From: Sinorhizobium sp. A49
GTDB taxonomy: Bacteria > Pseudomonadota > Alphaproteobacteria > Rhizobiales > Rhizobiaceae
Direction of reading: 5' to 3'
DNA length: 64,000 nucleotides
NCBI RefSeq assembly: GCF_002002725.1
Contig: NZ_MUNW01000083.1
Span: 24,017 to 88,016, forward strand
Shown piece after piece: positions 18,653 through 27,440 of this stretch. The notes under the pieces are model-generated. The model had not been told where the DNA came from and did no database searches. It worked only from the letters and a program-made list of their open reading frames with translations. Position 1 is the stretch's first letter. The number at the start of each line of letters is the position of its first letter. Made by a program: the position numbers and the translations under genes.

Positions 18653-20571
18653 CGCTATCGCGCGCGTTTCTCCTGTTCGGTTCCGACGAACGCGAACCGA
18701 CCGTGCAGCGTCTGCAAGCGGGGCAGCTGAGCGTCGACCTGGTGGGCGGCAATCTGCGCACGGTCCGGTTTGCCGAACGCGAGGTTCTGCGCGGCATTTC
18801 GTTTCTTGTTCGCGATCGTGATTGGGGCACTTGCGAAGCGGCGCTCGACGGCGTGCAAATCGAGGAAGGTGCCGAACGCGCTACGGTCCACTACTCCGCC
18901 CGGTTCGCGGCGCCGGATGGGGCTATTCTTCGGTGCAATGCGACGATCGCGCTTGACCTGCAATCCGTCACTTTTGCCGCGGACTTCACAGCCGATCGCG
19001 ATTTTGAGACGGCGCGCGCCGGCTTCGTCGTCCTTCATCCGGTCGTTGGCGTCGCCGGCAGGCCTATTGCGGTAGAACATGGCGACGGCACGATCGAACG
19101 TGCCGTTTTTCCCGATTTCATCGAGCCTTGGCAACCGTTCAAGAGCATTTCGGCCATCACCCATGAGGCCATGCCCGGGGTCACGGCTGAGTGTCGGATG
19201 ACCGGCGATGTCTTCGAAATGGAAGACCAGCGCAATTGGACGGACGGTTCATACAAGACTTATGTGCGCCCGCTGGCACTGCCGTGGCCCTACATCCTGA
19301 AGGCGGGAGAAACGCTTCGTCAGTCGATTTTGCTGACGATCACACCGTCCACTCCGCCGGTCGCCGCGGATGGCCGGACGCCCGAAGCGATCGAGATTTC
19401 TCTCGCCGACATCAGCCAGACACTTCCCGAGATCGGCCTTGGCCTGCGCCCGGAGGATCTGACTGAGGAGCTGAGGCATGCGGATCTCGTTGCGGAGCTG
19501 GGCGCCCGGCACTTGATCTGCCACTTCGATCCGGGCGCCGGTCATGGGGTCGAGGCGCTTTCAGGCTTCCGTAGAATCGCGCAAGCGAGCGGCGCGAAGG
19601 TGACTCTCGAGTGTTTCCTTGCCTGCCGGCAGGCGCTCGACGAGGAATTGAAGGCGGTTGCGGCCGACGTCGAAACGGCCGGCCTCACGCTTTCGAGCAT
19701 TGCCGTGTCGCCTTCGGTCGACCGTCAATCGACGCCGCCTGGAAGTACCTGGCCGGATTGCCCGCCACTCGAAGCGGTCTACGCGGCGGCGCAGCGTGCG
19801 TTTCCCGGACTGCCGCTTGGCGGCGGCATGTTCAGCTACTTCACCGAGCTCAATCGCAAACGCGTGCCGGCCGGATCGTTGTCCTATCTGACCCATTGCA
19901 CCAATCCGATCGTCCATGCGGCAGACGATCTGAGTGTCATGCAGACGTTCGAAGCCTTGCGTCACGTGACGCGTTCGGTTCGGGCAATCTATGGAGGCCG
20001 GCCCTACCGCATCGGGCCATCGACGATCGCGATGCGTCAGAACCCCTATGGCAGCGCCACGAAGGACAACCCGCTTGGCAGGCGGATTGCCATGGCGAAC
20101 AGAGACCCGCGGCACAATGCCCTTTTCGGCGCCGCATGGACGCTTGCCTACGCGGCGACGGTGGCCGAGGCCGGGCTGGAGGTGCTGACGCTTTCGACGC
20201 TCTGCGGCCCGTTCGGTCTGATTGCCGCCGCGGGCGAACCGATGGAGGACGGCGGAAAGCGTCCGCTCTTTCACGTGCTGAAGTGGCTGGCGGAATTGGC
20301 GGGGCGCGCAGGCGTGTCGGTCGAAACCAGCGCTTCGGACGCGCTTGTTGGGGTCGGCGCCGCCACCGATAGCGGCAGAACGGTGCTTCTGGCCAACATC
20401 AGTCCGCAGATGCGGGTTGCGGCCTTCGGCTCTGTCGGTAAGGCAAGGATTACCATTGTCGACGAAAACTGGATGCGATCGCGCACCGATGAGCCGAAGG
20501 CCGTCGACCTTCGCGGAGAAAGCGTCCGGTTACCGGCCTATGCCGTCGCCCGGATCGAAATTCCCCGCTAG
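18649..20571 (+). CDS. apnL: D-apionate lactonase
   Basis: About 640 residues starting at the ATG that overlaps the apsD stop. It has no familiar short motifs, but its size, composition and place between apsD and the oia genes match ApnL, the unusual large lactonase that hydrolyses D-apionolactone to D-apionate. The N-terminal half is rich in beta-type sequence (GTCEAALDGVQIEEG, NWTDGSYKTYVRPLALPWPY). The C-terminal half contains GGGMFSYFTELNRKR and GRPYRIGPSTIAMRQNPYG, suggesting a TIM-barrel glycosidase-like fold (inference). Its TAG stop lies in a CTAG that is also the stop of the convergent regulator. Confidence 0.82.
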   Translation: MTLSRAFLLFGSDEREPTVQRLQAGQLSVDLVGGNLRTVRFAEREVLRGISFLVRDRDWGTCEAALDGVQIEEGAERATVHYSARFAAPDGAILRCNATIALDLQSVTFAADFTADRDFETARAGFVVLHPVVGVAGRPIAVEHGDGTIERAVFPDFIEPWQPFKSISAITHEAMPGVTAECRMTGDVFEMEDQRNWTDGSYKTYVRPLALPWPYILKAGETLRQSILLTITPSTPPVAADGRTPEAIEISLADISQTLPEIGLGLRPEDLTEELRHADLVAELGARHLICHFDPGAGHGVEALSGFRRIAQASGAKVTLECFLACRQALDEELKAVAADVETAGLTLSSIAVSPSVDRQSTPPGSTWPDCPPLEAVYAAAQRAFPGLPLGGGMFSYFTELNRKRVPAGSLSYLTHCTNPIVHAADDLSVMQTFEALRHVTRSVRAIYGGRPYRIGPSTIAMRQNPYGSATKDNPLGRRIAMANRDPRHNALFGAAWTLAYAATVAEAGLEVLTLSTLCGPFGLIAAAGEPMEDGGKRPLFHVLKWLAELAGRAGVSVETSASDALVGVGAATDSGRTVLLANISPQMRVAAFGSVGKARITIVDENWMRSRTDEPKAVDLRGESVRLPAYAVARIEIPR

Positions 20572-21299
20572 CCGTTGGCGCCTTCGGTCTTGCCCTTCAA
20601 GGCGTAGAGCGCGCGTGAGCGCTCGAGATGCTTGATCATCGCCTGTTCGGCATCATCAGGATTGCCGCGGCTGATGCAGTCGATAATCTCTTCGTGCTCG
20701 GCGAGCGTGTGGTTCTCACGACCGGTCCAGATCAGCATTTCCGTGTGGTATTCCTTCAGCCAGCCCAGCATCGCTTCGCTGACGGCGGTATAGATGGGGT
20801 TGCCGGAAATCTGCGCGATGCAGCTATGGAAGGCCATGTCGGCGGCGATGAACGTTTCGGAATCGCCAAGCGCGTCGCGCTGGCGGGCGAGCGTGTCTTT
20901 CAGTGTGGCGACATCCGCGGCTGTCGCGCGGCTCGCAGCCTCGCGCACCATGCCGCGCTCGAAGAAGATGCGCGCGCTTTTCAGATGTTCGAGCGAATCC
21001 GAAGAGCCCGACAACATGATCTTGGCGGCCACGTCCATCTGGCGGAAGAGGGACTTGGGTGTGAGCTTGAGCACCTTGGCGCGCTCGCCGTGCGAGATCT
21101 CGACAAGGCCCATGTTCGCAAGCGCCTGCATCGCTTCGCGGATCGCCGGTCGGCCGACCTGAAACCGCTCCATCAGCATACGTTCCGACGGCATTTCGTC
21201 GCCCGGCTGCAATTCGCCGCTTTCGATCAAGGTCTTCAAGCGGGCGAAAACCTCGTCGGAGAGTTTCCTGCGAACAATGGGTTCTGGCTGGCTGATCAT
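20568..21299 (-). CDS. FCD-domain GntR family regulator (probable D-apiose regulator)
   Basis: A 243-residue FadR-type protein. The winged helix (about 8-78) contains LQPGDEMPSERMLMERFQVGRPAIREAMQALANMG, and the FCD domain has SARIFFERGMVREAASRA, ADMAFHSCIAQISGNP and AEHEEIIDCI. It is divergent from the RuBisCO-like gene and convergent with apnL, sharing the CTAG stop. The inverted repeat AACTGAGATA...TATACCAGTT lies 101-125 bases upstream and recurs in part before apnO. This suggests that it controls both apiose transcription units and perhaps itself. Confidence 0.88.
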   Translation of the reverse strand: MISQPEPIVRRKLSDEVFARLKTLIESGELQPGDEMPSERMLMERFQVGRPAIREAMQALANMGLVEISHGERAKVLKLTPKSLFRQMDVAAKIMLSGSSDSLEHLKSARIFFERGMVREAASRATAADVATLKDTLARQRDALGDSETFIAADMAFHSCIAQISGNPIYTAVSEAMLGWLKEYHTEMLIWTGRENHTLAEHEEIIDCISRGNPDDAEQAMIKHLERSRALYALKGKTEGANG

Positions 21300-21399
21300 G
21301 TGAACTCCACCGGTGCCTGAGCGTGTGTCCTATATGCACGATTCCTGCGGATAAGGAATGGTTCGCATGGCGGCGCTCGTTCAGAGATTCTTCTTGCGC

Positions 21400-21424
21400 A
21401 ACTGAGATACTCATTATACCAGTT
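21400..21424 (+). promoter_or_regulatory. GntR-type operator upstream of the RuBisCO-like gene
   Basis: AACTGAGATA (21400-21409) and TATACCAGTT (21415-21424) form an inverted repeat with 8 of 10 positions matched around a 5-base spacer. The right part, ACTCATTATACCAGTT, is identical to 12385-12400 before apnO. The arrangement fits an FCD-GntR dimer site in the divergent promoter. Confidence 0.65.
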
Positions 21425-21477
21425 TGATAGCAAGAGCCACCCCTTTCGAGCCGAAGAGCGAGCCGCCCGTGATACGC

Positions 21478-22725
21478 ATGACCTACCGGATAGAGAGCGC
21501 TGGCGACGTAGAGGCGCTCGCCGCGAAGATCGCCAGCGACCAGTCGACCGGGACCTTCGTCGCGGTCCCCGGAGAAACCGAGGAACTGAAAGCCCGGGTA
21601 GCTGCGCGCGTCGTCGCCATCCGGCATCTTGAGCCGACAGAGCGGCCATCGCTGCCTGATGAGGCCGGGGAGGCGAAGCGCTTCAACCGGGCGGATGTCG
21701 ATGTCTGTTTTCCGCTCGACGCCGTCGGGACGGATCTTTCGGCGCTGATGACGATTGCCATCGGCGGCGTCTATTCGATCAAGGGCATGACCGGCATCCG
21801 GGTCGTCGACATGGAGCTGCCGCCAGAGTTCGCTGGCGCCCATCCAGGGCCGCAGTTCGGTGTTGGCGGCAGCCGGAGGCTGACCGGTGTCGAGGGGCGG
21901 CCGATCATCGGCACGATCGTCAAGCCGGCACTCGGGTTGCGGCCGCAGGAGACGGCCGAGCTGGTCGGCGAACTGCTGTCTTCAGGGGTCGATTTCATCA
22001 AGGATGATGAAAAGCTGATGAGCCCAGCCTACTCGCCGCTTAAGGACCGGGTTGCGGCGATCATGCCGAAAATCCTCGATCACGAGCAGAAGACCGGCAG
22101 GAAGGTGATGTATGCCTTCGGCATCTCTCACGCCGACCCTGACGAGATGATGCGCAATCACGATCTGGTCGCGGCTGCCGGCGGCAACGCAGCCGTCGTC
22201 AACATCAATTCCATCGGCATGGGCGGCATCGCTTTCCTGCGCAAACGGTCCAGGCTCGTCCTGCACGCCCACCGCAATGGCTGGGATGTCCTGACCCGCC
22301 ACGGGGGACTGGGAATGGAATTTTCCGTGTGGCAGCAGTTCTGGCGTCTGCTCGGTGTCGACCAGTTCCAGATCAACGGCATCCGCGTCAAATACTGGGA
22401 GCCGGACGACAGTTTCGTGAAATCATTCAAGGCCATCAGCACGCCGCTGTTTGCGCCGCAGGATTGCCCGCTGCCGGTCGTCGGCTCCGGGCAATGGGGC
22501 GGCCAGGCCCCCGACACCTATATGCGGACCGGCGGATCCACCGACCTTCTCTATCTCTGCGGCGGTGGCATCGTCAGCCACCCGGGCGGTGCCGGAGCGG
22601 GCGTCAGGGCGGTTCGTCAGGCCTGGGAGGCGGCCGTTGCCGGCATCTCGCTGACCGATTATGCCCGCGACCATCTCGAACTTGCCCAGTCCCTTGAAAA
22701 GTTCGCCGACGGCAAGGGCGCCTGA
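21478..22725 (+). CDS. oiaX: RuBisCO-like protein, 3-oxo-isoapionate-4-phosphate processing (OiaX/OiaT group)
   Basis: About 415 residues with full RuBisCO large-subunit architecture. Active-site-type segments are GTIVKPALGL, DFIKDDEKL (with the lysine equivalent to the carbamylated one), LHAHRNGWDV, INGIRVKYWEPD (a loop-6 lysine), VVGSGQWGG and CGGGIVSHPGGAGAG. Next to oiaK and apnO it fits the RuBisCO-like enzymes of D-apiose breakdown. Two reactions are known there: decarboxylation (OiaX) and transcarboxylation/hydrolysis to 3-phosphoglycerate and glycolate (OiaT). I cannot tell which from sequence alone, and no erythrulose-phosphate isomerase genes are seen nearby. A GTG at 21469 is an alternative start; a TTG at 21424 is unlikely because it lies in the operator. 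Confidence 0.82.
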   Translation: MTYRIESAGDVEALAAKIASDQSTGTFVAVPGETEELKARVAARVVAIRHLEPTERPSLPDEAGEAKRFNRADVDVCFPLDAVGTDLSALMTIAIGGVYSIKGMTGIRVVDMELPPEFAGAHPGPQFGVGGSRRLTGVEGRPIIGTIVKPALGLRPQETAELVGELLSSGVDFIKDDEKLMSPAYSPLKDRVAAIMPKILDHEQKTGRKVMYAFGISHADPDEMMRNHDLVAAAGGNAAVVNINSIGMGGIAFLRKRSRLVLHAHRNGWDVLTRHGGLGMEFSVWQQFWRLLGVDQFQINGIRVKYWEPDDSFVKSFKAISTPLFAPQDCPLPVVGSGQWGGQAPDTYMRTGGSTDLLYLCGGGIVSHPGGAGAGVRAVRQAWEAAVAGISLTDYARDHLELAQSLEKFADGKGA

Positions 22726-22752
22726 CCGAACGCAATTCGCAGCGAGACCTTC

Positions 22753-24087
22753 ATGCAGACACCTTTGCTCAGCTATTACGGCGATGACCTGACCGGTTCG
22801 ACCGATGTCATGGAGGCTCTTGCGTCTCAGGGCGTCGACACGGCGCTGTTCCTGAAAATCCCGGATGCGTCGCTCCTTGATCGCTTTTCCCATTGCGGTG
22901 CCTTCGGCCTTGCCGGCACAAGCCGCAGCCAGACGCCGGGCTGGATGGACGACAATCTCGCTCCCGCCTTTTCCTGGCTGAAATCCCTCGGTGCCGCGAT
23001 CACGCACTACAAGGTGTGTTCGACCTTCGATTCCAGCCCGCAGCTCGGCAGCATCGGCAAGGCCATCGAAATCGGCCGCGACATCTTCGGGGCGGCGCCG
23101 GTGCCGCTCGTCGTCGGCGCGCCGCAGATCCGGCGATACACGGCGTTCGGCAATCTGTTTGCCGCCTATCGCGGCGAGACCTACCGGATCGATCGCCATC
23201 CCGTCATGAGCCGGCACCCGGTAACTCCGATGAGCGAGGCGGATGTTCGCCTTCACCTGGCGCCACAGACGGCACTTCGCTGCGGCCTTGTCGACCTTGC
23301 CGCGCTCAAGGCGGCCGATGTGGATGCGGCGAGCGATCGGGCTCTTGCAGCCGGAAGCGATATCGTTCTGTTCGACGTGGCCGATGAAGACAGCCAGGCG
23401 GTCGTCGGGAGGCAGCTTTGGCGACTGAAGGCGCCGTCCGGCCAGTTCATCTGCGGATCCTCGGGGGTGGAGTATGCGCTGGTGAGGGAATGGCAACGGC
23501 TTGGCCTGCTGTGCGCTGCACCCGCCTTCTCTGCGGCCGCGCGCGTCGATCAGATCGCCGTCGTATCCGGCAGCGTATCGCCGACGACCGAGCGGCAGAT
23601 CCGTCATGCGGTCGACAATGGTTTCGAAGGGATCGCGCTCGACGCGGTGGATTTTGCCGCCGCGGACGCAACTGCGGCACTTGAGACCGCAGTTGCGCGC
23701 GGCTTGCAGGGTCTCGCATCCGGTCGCAGCGTCATCTTCTACACGGCGCTCGGGCCGGCGGCCGATCGTGGCGCCGCCCTGTCGCTCGAAGATGGCTCCC
23801 GCCACCGGCTTGGAGAGCGGTTGGGAGTACTATTGCAGCAGCTGGTCACGCGCGCGGGCCTTCGTCGCGCCGTCATTGCAGGCGGCGACACGTCCAGCCA
23901 TGCGCTCGGCAAGCTTTCCGTCGAGGCTCTGACGCTGCGGTTGCCGCTGCCGCAATCTCCAGGCTCGCCGCTTTGCACTGCGCATAGCCGCGATCCCGCT
24001 GTCGATGGCCTCGAAATCTCGCTCAAGGGCGGACAGATCGGCCATGACGACTACTTCTCGATGATCCGCGACGGTCGAGCGGCTTAG
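22753..24087 (+). CDS. oiaK: 3-oxo-isoapionate kinase (four-carbon acid sugar kinase family)
   Basis: A 444-residue DUF1537-type kinase. The N-terminal sugar-binding part begins LSYYGDDLTGSTDVMEAL, with a later DPLL-like region and FICGSSGVEYAL. The C-terminal nucleotide-binding domain has AVVSGSVSPTT and VIAGGDTSSHALGKL, the conserved Gly/Asp ATP motif. OiaK phosphorylates 3-oxo-isoapionate at C4 to give the substrate of the RuBisCO-like enzyme encoded immediately upstream. The gene follows after 27 bases. DUF1537 kinases act on several acid sugars, so the assignment relies on the apiose context. Confidence 0.83.
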   Translation: MQTPLLSYYGDDLTGSTDVMEALASQGVDTALFLKIPDASLLDRFSHCGAFGLAGTSRSQTPGWMDDNLAPAFSWLKSLGAAITHYKVCSTFDSSPQLGSIGKAIEIGRDIFGAAPVPLVVGAPQIRRYTAFGNLFAAYRGETYRIDRHPVMSRHPVTPMSEADVRLHLAPQTALRCGLVDLAALKAADVDAASDRALAAGSDIVLFDVADEDSQAVVGRQLWRLKAPSGQFICGSSGVEYALVREWQRLGLLCAAPAFSAAARVDQIAVVSGSVSPTTERQIRHAVDNGFEGIALDAVDFAAADATAALETAVARGLQGLASGRSVIFYTALGPAADRGAALSLEDGSRHRLGERLGVLLQQLVTRAGLRRAVIAGGDTSSHALGKLSVEALTLRLPLPQSPGSPLCTAHSRDPAVDGLEISLKGGQIGHDDYFSMIRDGRAA

Positions 24088-24144
24088 CCGTTCCGTTCAG
24101 CATCCCTGGGCTTGAAACAGGGAATGGGGCTTGTCACCAATGAA

Positions 24145-24175
24145 CGCGTGTGCAAAGATGCTCGCGTGTGCAAAG
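24145..24175 (+). repeat. Tandem direct repeat upstream of the first phosphatase gene
   Basis: CGCGTGTGCAAAG occurs twice (24145-24157 and 24163-24175), with starts 18 bases apart, ending 13 bases before the next start codon. The core CGTGTGCA also forms the right half of the palindrome at 30678-30691 upstream of the ABC transporter. This suggests common recognition by the LacI protein encoded between them. The second copy also supplies the AAGG of the ribosome site. Confidence 0.4.
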
Positions 24176-24188
24176 GAGCTGTGCCCGA

Positions 24189-25031
24189 ATGAACCTGGAA
24201 CGACCATTCTATCCGAACGATCTGCAGGGTCGGGCGAAGCTCTGTCGGGACGTCATCCTGTCGGCCGGTGCGCTGGTGCTGCGCGGTTTCGAAGACAGTG
24301 CGAGCCGCGGGTTCTCGATGAAGGGTCCGCAGGACTTTCTGACCGAGACGGATGCGGCATCCGAGGCGCACATTCGCAAGGCTATTGCCGAGCACTTTCC
24401 TGATGACGGCTTCTTCGGTGAGGAAGGCGGCGGCTCGATCAAAAATTGTCTCTGGGTGGTCGATCCCGTCGACGGCACTGCCAATTTCGCCCGCAGCATC
24501 CCACATTTCTGCATTTCGATCGCCTATATCGAGAACGGCCGGGCGGAGATCGGCGCCATCTACAATCCCGCTTTGGACGAACTCTATTTCGCTGAGCGCG
24601 GCGCAGGCGCGACCCGCAACGGGCAGCCGATCGCAGTCTCCACCACCACGGCATTCGAGACGGCGTCGGTCGAGATGGGCTGGTCCGGGCGCGTGTCCAA
24701 TGAAATCTACCTCGAAACCATCCGCGATCTCTTGGCGCTCGGCACCAATGTCCGCAGGGCAGGCTCCGGAGCGCTGGCGCTCGCCTATGTCGCTGACGGT
24801 CGTTCGGATGCCTATATCGAACTGCATATGAACTCCTGGGATTGTGTTGCCGGCTTGCTGCTGGTTGCTGAAGCCGGCGGCGATGTCTGCCCCTTCATGG
24901 AAATCGGCAGTCTTCGCGGCGGTGGACCGGTTCTCGCATCCGCCCCCGGCATTGCCGGTGGGATCAGTCAGGCGTCTCGAATACCGATCGCGTCAGCCGA
25001 TGCGGCCGTTGCCGAACCGCAGCTCGCGTGA
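24189..25031 (+). CDS. Inositol monophosphatase family protein (copy 1)
   Basis: A 280-residue Mg-dependent, Li-sensitive-type phosphatase fold. E78/E79 lie in FFGEEGGG, the metal motif WVVDPVDGTANF at about 89-100 includes D92 and D95, and the distal NSWDCVAGLLLVAEAGG supplies the last metal-binding Asp. All catalytic positions are present. The family removes phosphate from inositol phosphates, sugar phosphates, histidinol phosphate or PAP; the substrate is not determined here. AAGGAG precedes the ATG at 24189. It starts a gene run with a DSP-like phosphatase and a phosphoesterase. A second IMPase-DSP pair lies at 37.6-39.2 kb, after the ABC importer. Confidence 0.87.
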   Translation: MNLERPFYPNDLQGRAKLCRDVILSAGALVLRGFEDSASRGFSMKGPQDFLTETDAASEAHIRKAIAEHFPDDGFFGEEGGGSIKNCLWVVDPVDGTANFARSIPHFCISIAYIENGRAEIGAIYNPALDELYFAERGAGATRNGQPIAVSTTTAFETASVEMGWSGRVSNEIYLETIRDLLALGTNVRRAGSGALALAYVADGRSDAYIELHMNSWDCVAGLLLVAEAGGDVCPFMEIGSLRGGGPVLASAPGIAGGISQASRIPIASADAAVAEPQLA

Positions 25032-25110
25032 GCGCCTGCGCCGACGGCGCGAACGGTGAGAATTACGGGCGGTTGCCTTTCGCTATCGCCTGATCTGGAA
25101 AGGAAACGGC

Positions 25111-25719
25111 ATGGATGCTCCTGTTTATGCGCGCCCGGCGATCAGTCTGATCGCAAGGGACGTCGGCCCACACAAATCCGATATCTATATTGGCGGCAGC
25201 GACGGTGCCCGCGATCTCGACCTGCTCAAGCGACATGGCATTTCGATTGTCGTCAACTGCGCGGTCAATCTCGATATCAACTGGGTGCGCGCTGCCGTCG
25301 ATGATGGCGGCGACCTGCGGCCGAGCGGCTACGCCGATATCCGCTATTACAAGCTTGGCCTGATCGACGGCGAGGGCAGCCCTGATACGATGATGCTCGG
25401 CGCCTACTATATCCTCGATGGCGCGCTGCGCCAGGCGATGCCGAAGCGCGAGACCTATCCCTTTGCCGATGGCGGCAATGTGCTGGTCAATTGCCGCGGC
25501 GGACGCAGCCGCTCGGTATCTCTGGTCGCGCTTTTCCTGCACAAGCAGCAACCGGAGCTGTTTCCGACGCTCGATGCCGCCGTCGCCCATATTCGCGAAC
25601 ATCGCGAACTGCGTCCGGACGAATGGTTCGAAACGCCGAAGCCGATGCTTTACGAGGCGGCCCGCCGGGCATCCCAGTGGGTCGACATGATCGCCGGCAA
25701 GGCATCCGGGCAGGACTGA
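25111..25719 (+). CDS. Dual-specificity-phosphatase-like cysteine phosphatase (copy 1)
   Basis: A 202-residue protein with the P-loop motif NCRGGRSRS: C128 and R134 fit Cys-x5-Arg-Ser. The His normally before the Cys is Asn. A YIGGSDGARDLDLLKRHGISIVVNCAVN segment early in the protein fits the DSP core, and D87 in GLIDGEGSPD may be the general acid. It is closely similar along its length to the product of 38561-39184. GGAAAGGAA precedes the ATG. Its place between an IMPase-like gene and a metallophosphoesterase points to small phosphate esters, perhaps inositol polyphosphates, rather than protein substrates (inference). Confidence 0.8.
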   Translation: MDAPVYARPAISLIARDVGPHKSDIYIGGSDGARDLDLLKRHGISIVVNCAVNLDINWVRAAVDDGGDLRPSGYADIRYYKLGLIDGEGSPDTMMLGAYYILDGALRQAMPKRETYPFADGGNVLVNCRGGRSRSVSLVALFLHKQQPELFPTLDAAVAHIREHRELRPDEWFETPKPMLYEAARRASQWVDMIAGKASGQD

Positions 25720-27440
25720 TGTTGAAGCGCCGCCAACCCATCATCGCCGTTATCGCCGACGCGCATTTTCATGATCTTGAAGGCGATTTCGATTTTCCGG
25801 GGATGACCATCGACGGCCAGCGGATGATGGTTCGCAGCTGGGCGGAAACGCGCCAGTCGACCCGTGTCTTCAACGAGAGCGCCAAGGCGCTTTCCGTGGC
25901 GCTGGATGAGGTGCGCGATCGCGGCATCCGGCACGTCGTTCTCCTGGGCGATTATACCGACGACGGCCAGCGGCAGACGACCGCGAGCTTGCGCGGCATC
26001 CTCGACCGGCATGCGAGCGAGTATGGCACCGCCTTCTACGCTCTCCCCGGAAATCACGACATCTTTGGCCCATCGGGGCGCAACCACACCAAGGAGTTCC
26101 TGGACCAGGAGGGTGCCGGCGTCTGGGTGACGAGTGATCCGGCATCGACCACTGAGGGCGCAATCGTGACCCCGCGCATGTATTGCGAGGGCTATCCTTC
26201 GGGTCTTGGGCCGATGGCTGCCTACGGCTATTTTCGCAAGTCCGAATATCTCCATTGGGAGACGCCGTTCGGCCTTTCCGACGATGTCGAAAGCCGGCGT
26301 TACGAGGTGGCTTCTCCAGATGGACGCAACCGCTATGCGTTGATGGACGCGTCGTACCTCGTCGAGCCAGAGCCTGGGCTCTGGCTGCTGATGATGGACG
26401 CCAATGTCTTCGAGCCGCGGGACGGCACGTTCGAAAGCGGCGAAGAAGCGGCCTTCATTGACAGCACTGCCGCCGGCTGGAACGCCATGCTGCGCCTGAA
26501 GCCCTTTATCGTCACGTGGATCGCCGACGTCTGCGCGCGGGCAAAGGTGCTGGGCAAGACCGTGCTCGCCTTCTCGCACTATCCGGCGCTCGATCCCTTC
26601 GATGGCGCGACCGGGGCCGAGCGCGTGCTGTTTGGTGAAACCAATATTGCCCGCCGCACACCGCGCCAGACCGTTACCGATGCCCTGCTCGGTGCCGGGC
26701 TCGCCGTGCATTTCAGCGGCCACCTCCATGTCGAGGGCGTGACGCGGCGGGGGCGCGGCGGGCGCCAACTCACCAACGTGGCGGTGCCGTCGCTGGTCGC
26801 CTATCCCCCGGCCTTCAAGGTCATCGAGCCGACAGAGGAAGGCATAACAGTCGATACCGTCGAACTGCAGACGATGGCGGTGGATCCGCGCCTGCCGCAG
26901 GCCTATCGCCGTGAAACGGCGCGGCTTGAAGAGCCCGACGATGCCGCCTTTGATGCCGAGGATTATGGCGCGTTTCTGCGCGCCCATAAGGTGGCCCTGG
27001 TTCGCCACCGCTATTTCCCGAAGGAGTGGCCGCAAGACGTGGTGAGCCGGGTTTCGGGCGCCACACTTGCTGACGTCAGCGCGGAGCTGGTCGACGCCGA
27101 AGTGGCGGCAGTGGTATTGCACACGCTTGCAAAAGCCTCGGGAATCGCAACGGAGCAGCTTGCTGCTTGCCGCATGATCGACATCATCGCCGACTGGTAC
27201 TGTTTGCGCCAGGCAGCCCACCTGGCCTTGCCTGCCATCGCGCCGGAGCGGCTCGGTCTTTACCGTGCCCTTGCCGAGCGGTTCGGCCGGGAACCGCAAG
27301 AGGGATGGGACGGCTCCATCGCCGGTTTCCTGTCGATCTTCCTCGGCGCTTTTGCCGCCTTTATCGACCGGGCGGAAAACGGTGCGCGGCAGATCGAGAT
27401 CACCCTGCAGCGAGAAGCGAAGGAGGTTGCTTGCCCATGA
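25719..27440 (+). CDS. Calcineurin-like metallophosphoesterase with C-terminal extension
   Basis: A 573-residue protein from the ATG that overlaps the preceding stop. Metal-site motifs are in order: D14-A-H16 (IADAHFHD), GDYTDDG at 77-83, GNHD at 111-114, FSHYPAL near 285 and HFSGHLHVEG near 330. This is a complete two-metal phosphoesterase centre. There is no signal peptide, so it acts in the cytoplasm. The last 200 residues or so (after LVAYPPAF) are not part of the catalytic core and I do not recognise them. It is coupled to the HTH gene downstream by a four-base overlap. A phosphodiester or phosphomonoester substrate is expected; its identity is unknown. Confidence 0.85.
   Translation: MLKRRQPIIAVIADAHFHDLEGDFDFPGMTIDGQRMMVRSWAETRQSTRVFNESAKALSVALDEVRDRGIRHVVLLGDYTDDGQRQTTASLRGILDRHASEYGTAFYALPGNHDIFGPSGRNHTKEFLDQEGAGVWVTSDPASTTEGAIVTPRMYCEGYPSGLGPMAAYGYFRKSEYLHWETPFGLSDDVESRRYEVASPDGRNRYALMDASYLVEPEPGLWLLMMDANVFEPRDGTFESGEEAAFIDSTAAGWNAMLRLKPFIVTWIADVCARAKVLGKTVLAFSHYPALDPFDGATGAERVLFGETNIARRTPRQTVTDALLGAGLAVHFSGHLHVEGVTRRGRGGRQLTNVAVPSLVAYPPAFKVIEPTEEGITVDTVELQTMAVDPRLPQAYRRETARLEEPDDAAFDAEDYGAFLRAHKVALVRHRYFPKEWPQDVVSRVSGATLADVSAELVDAEVAAVVLHTLAKASGIATEQLAACRMIDIIADWYCLRQAAHLALPAIAPERLGLYRALAERFGREPQEGWDGSIAGFLSIFLGAFAAFIDRAENGARQIEITLQREAKEVACP

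Noticed and set aside
24145..24175. CRISPR-like or mobile-element repeat
   Set aside because: Only two 13-base copies, with starts 18 bases apart, directly before a start codon. A regulatory element is the simpler explanation.
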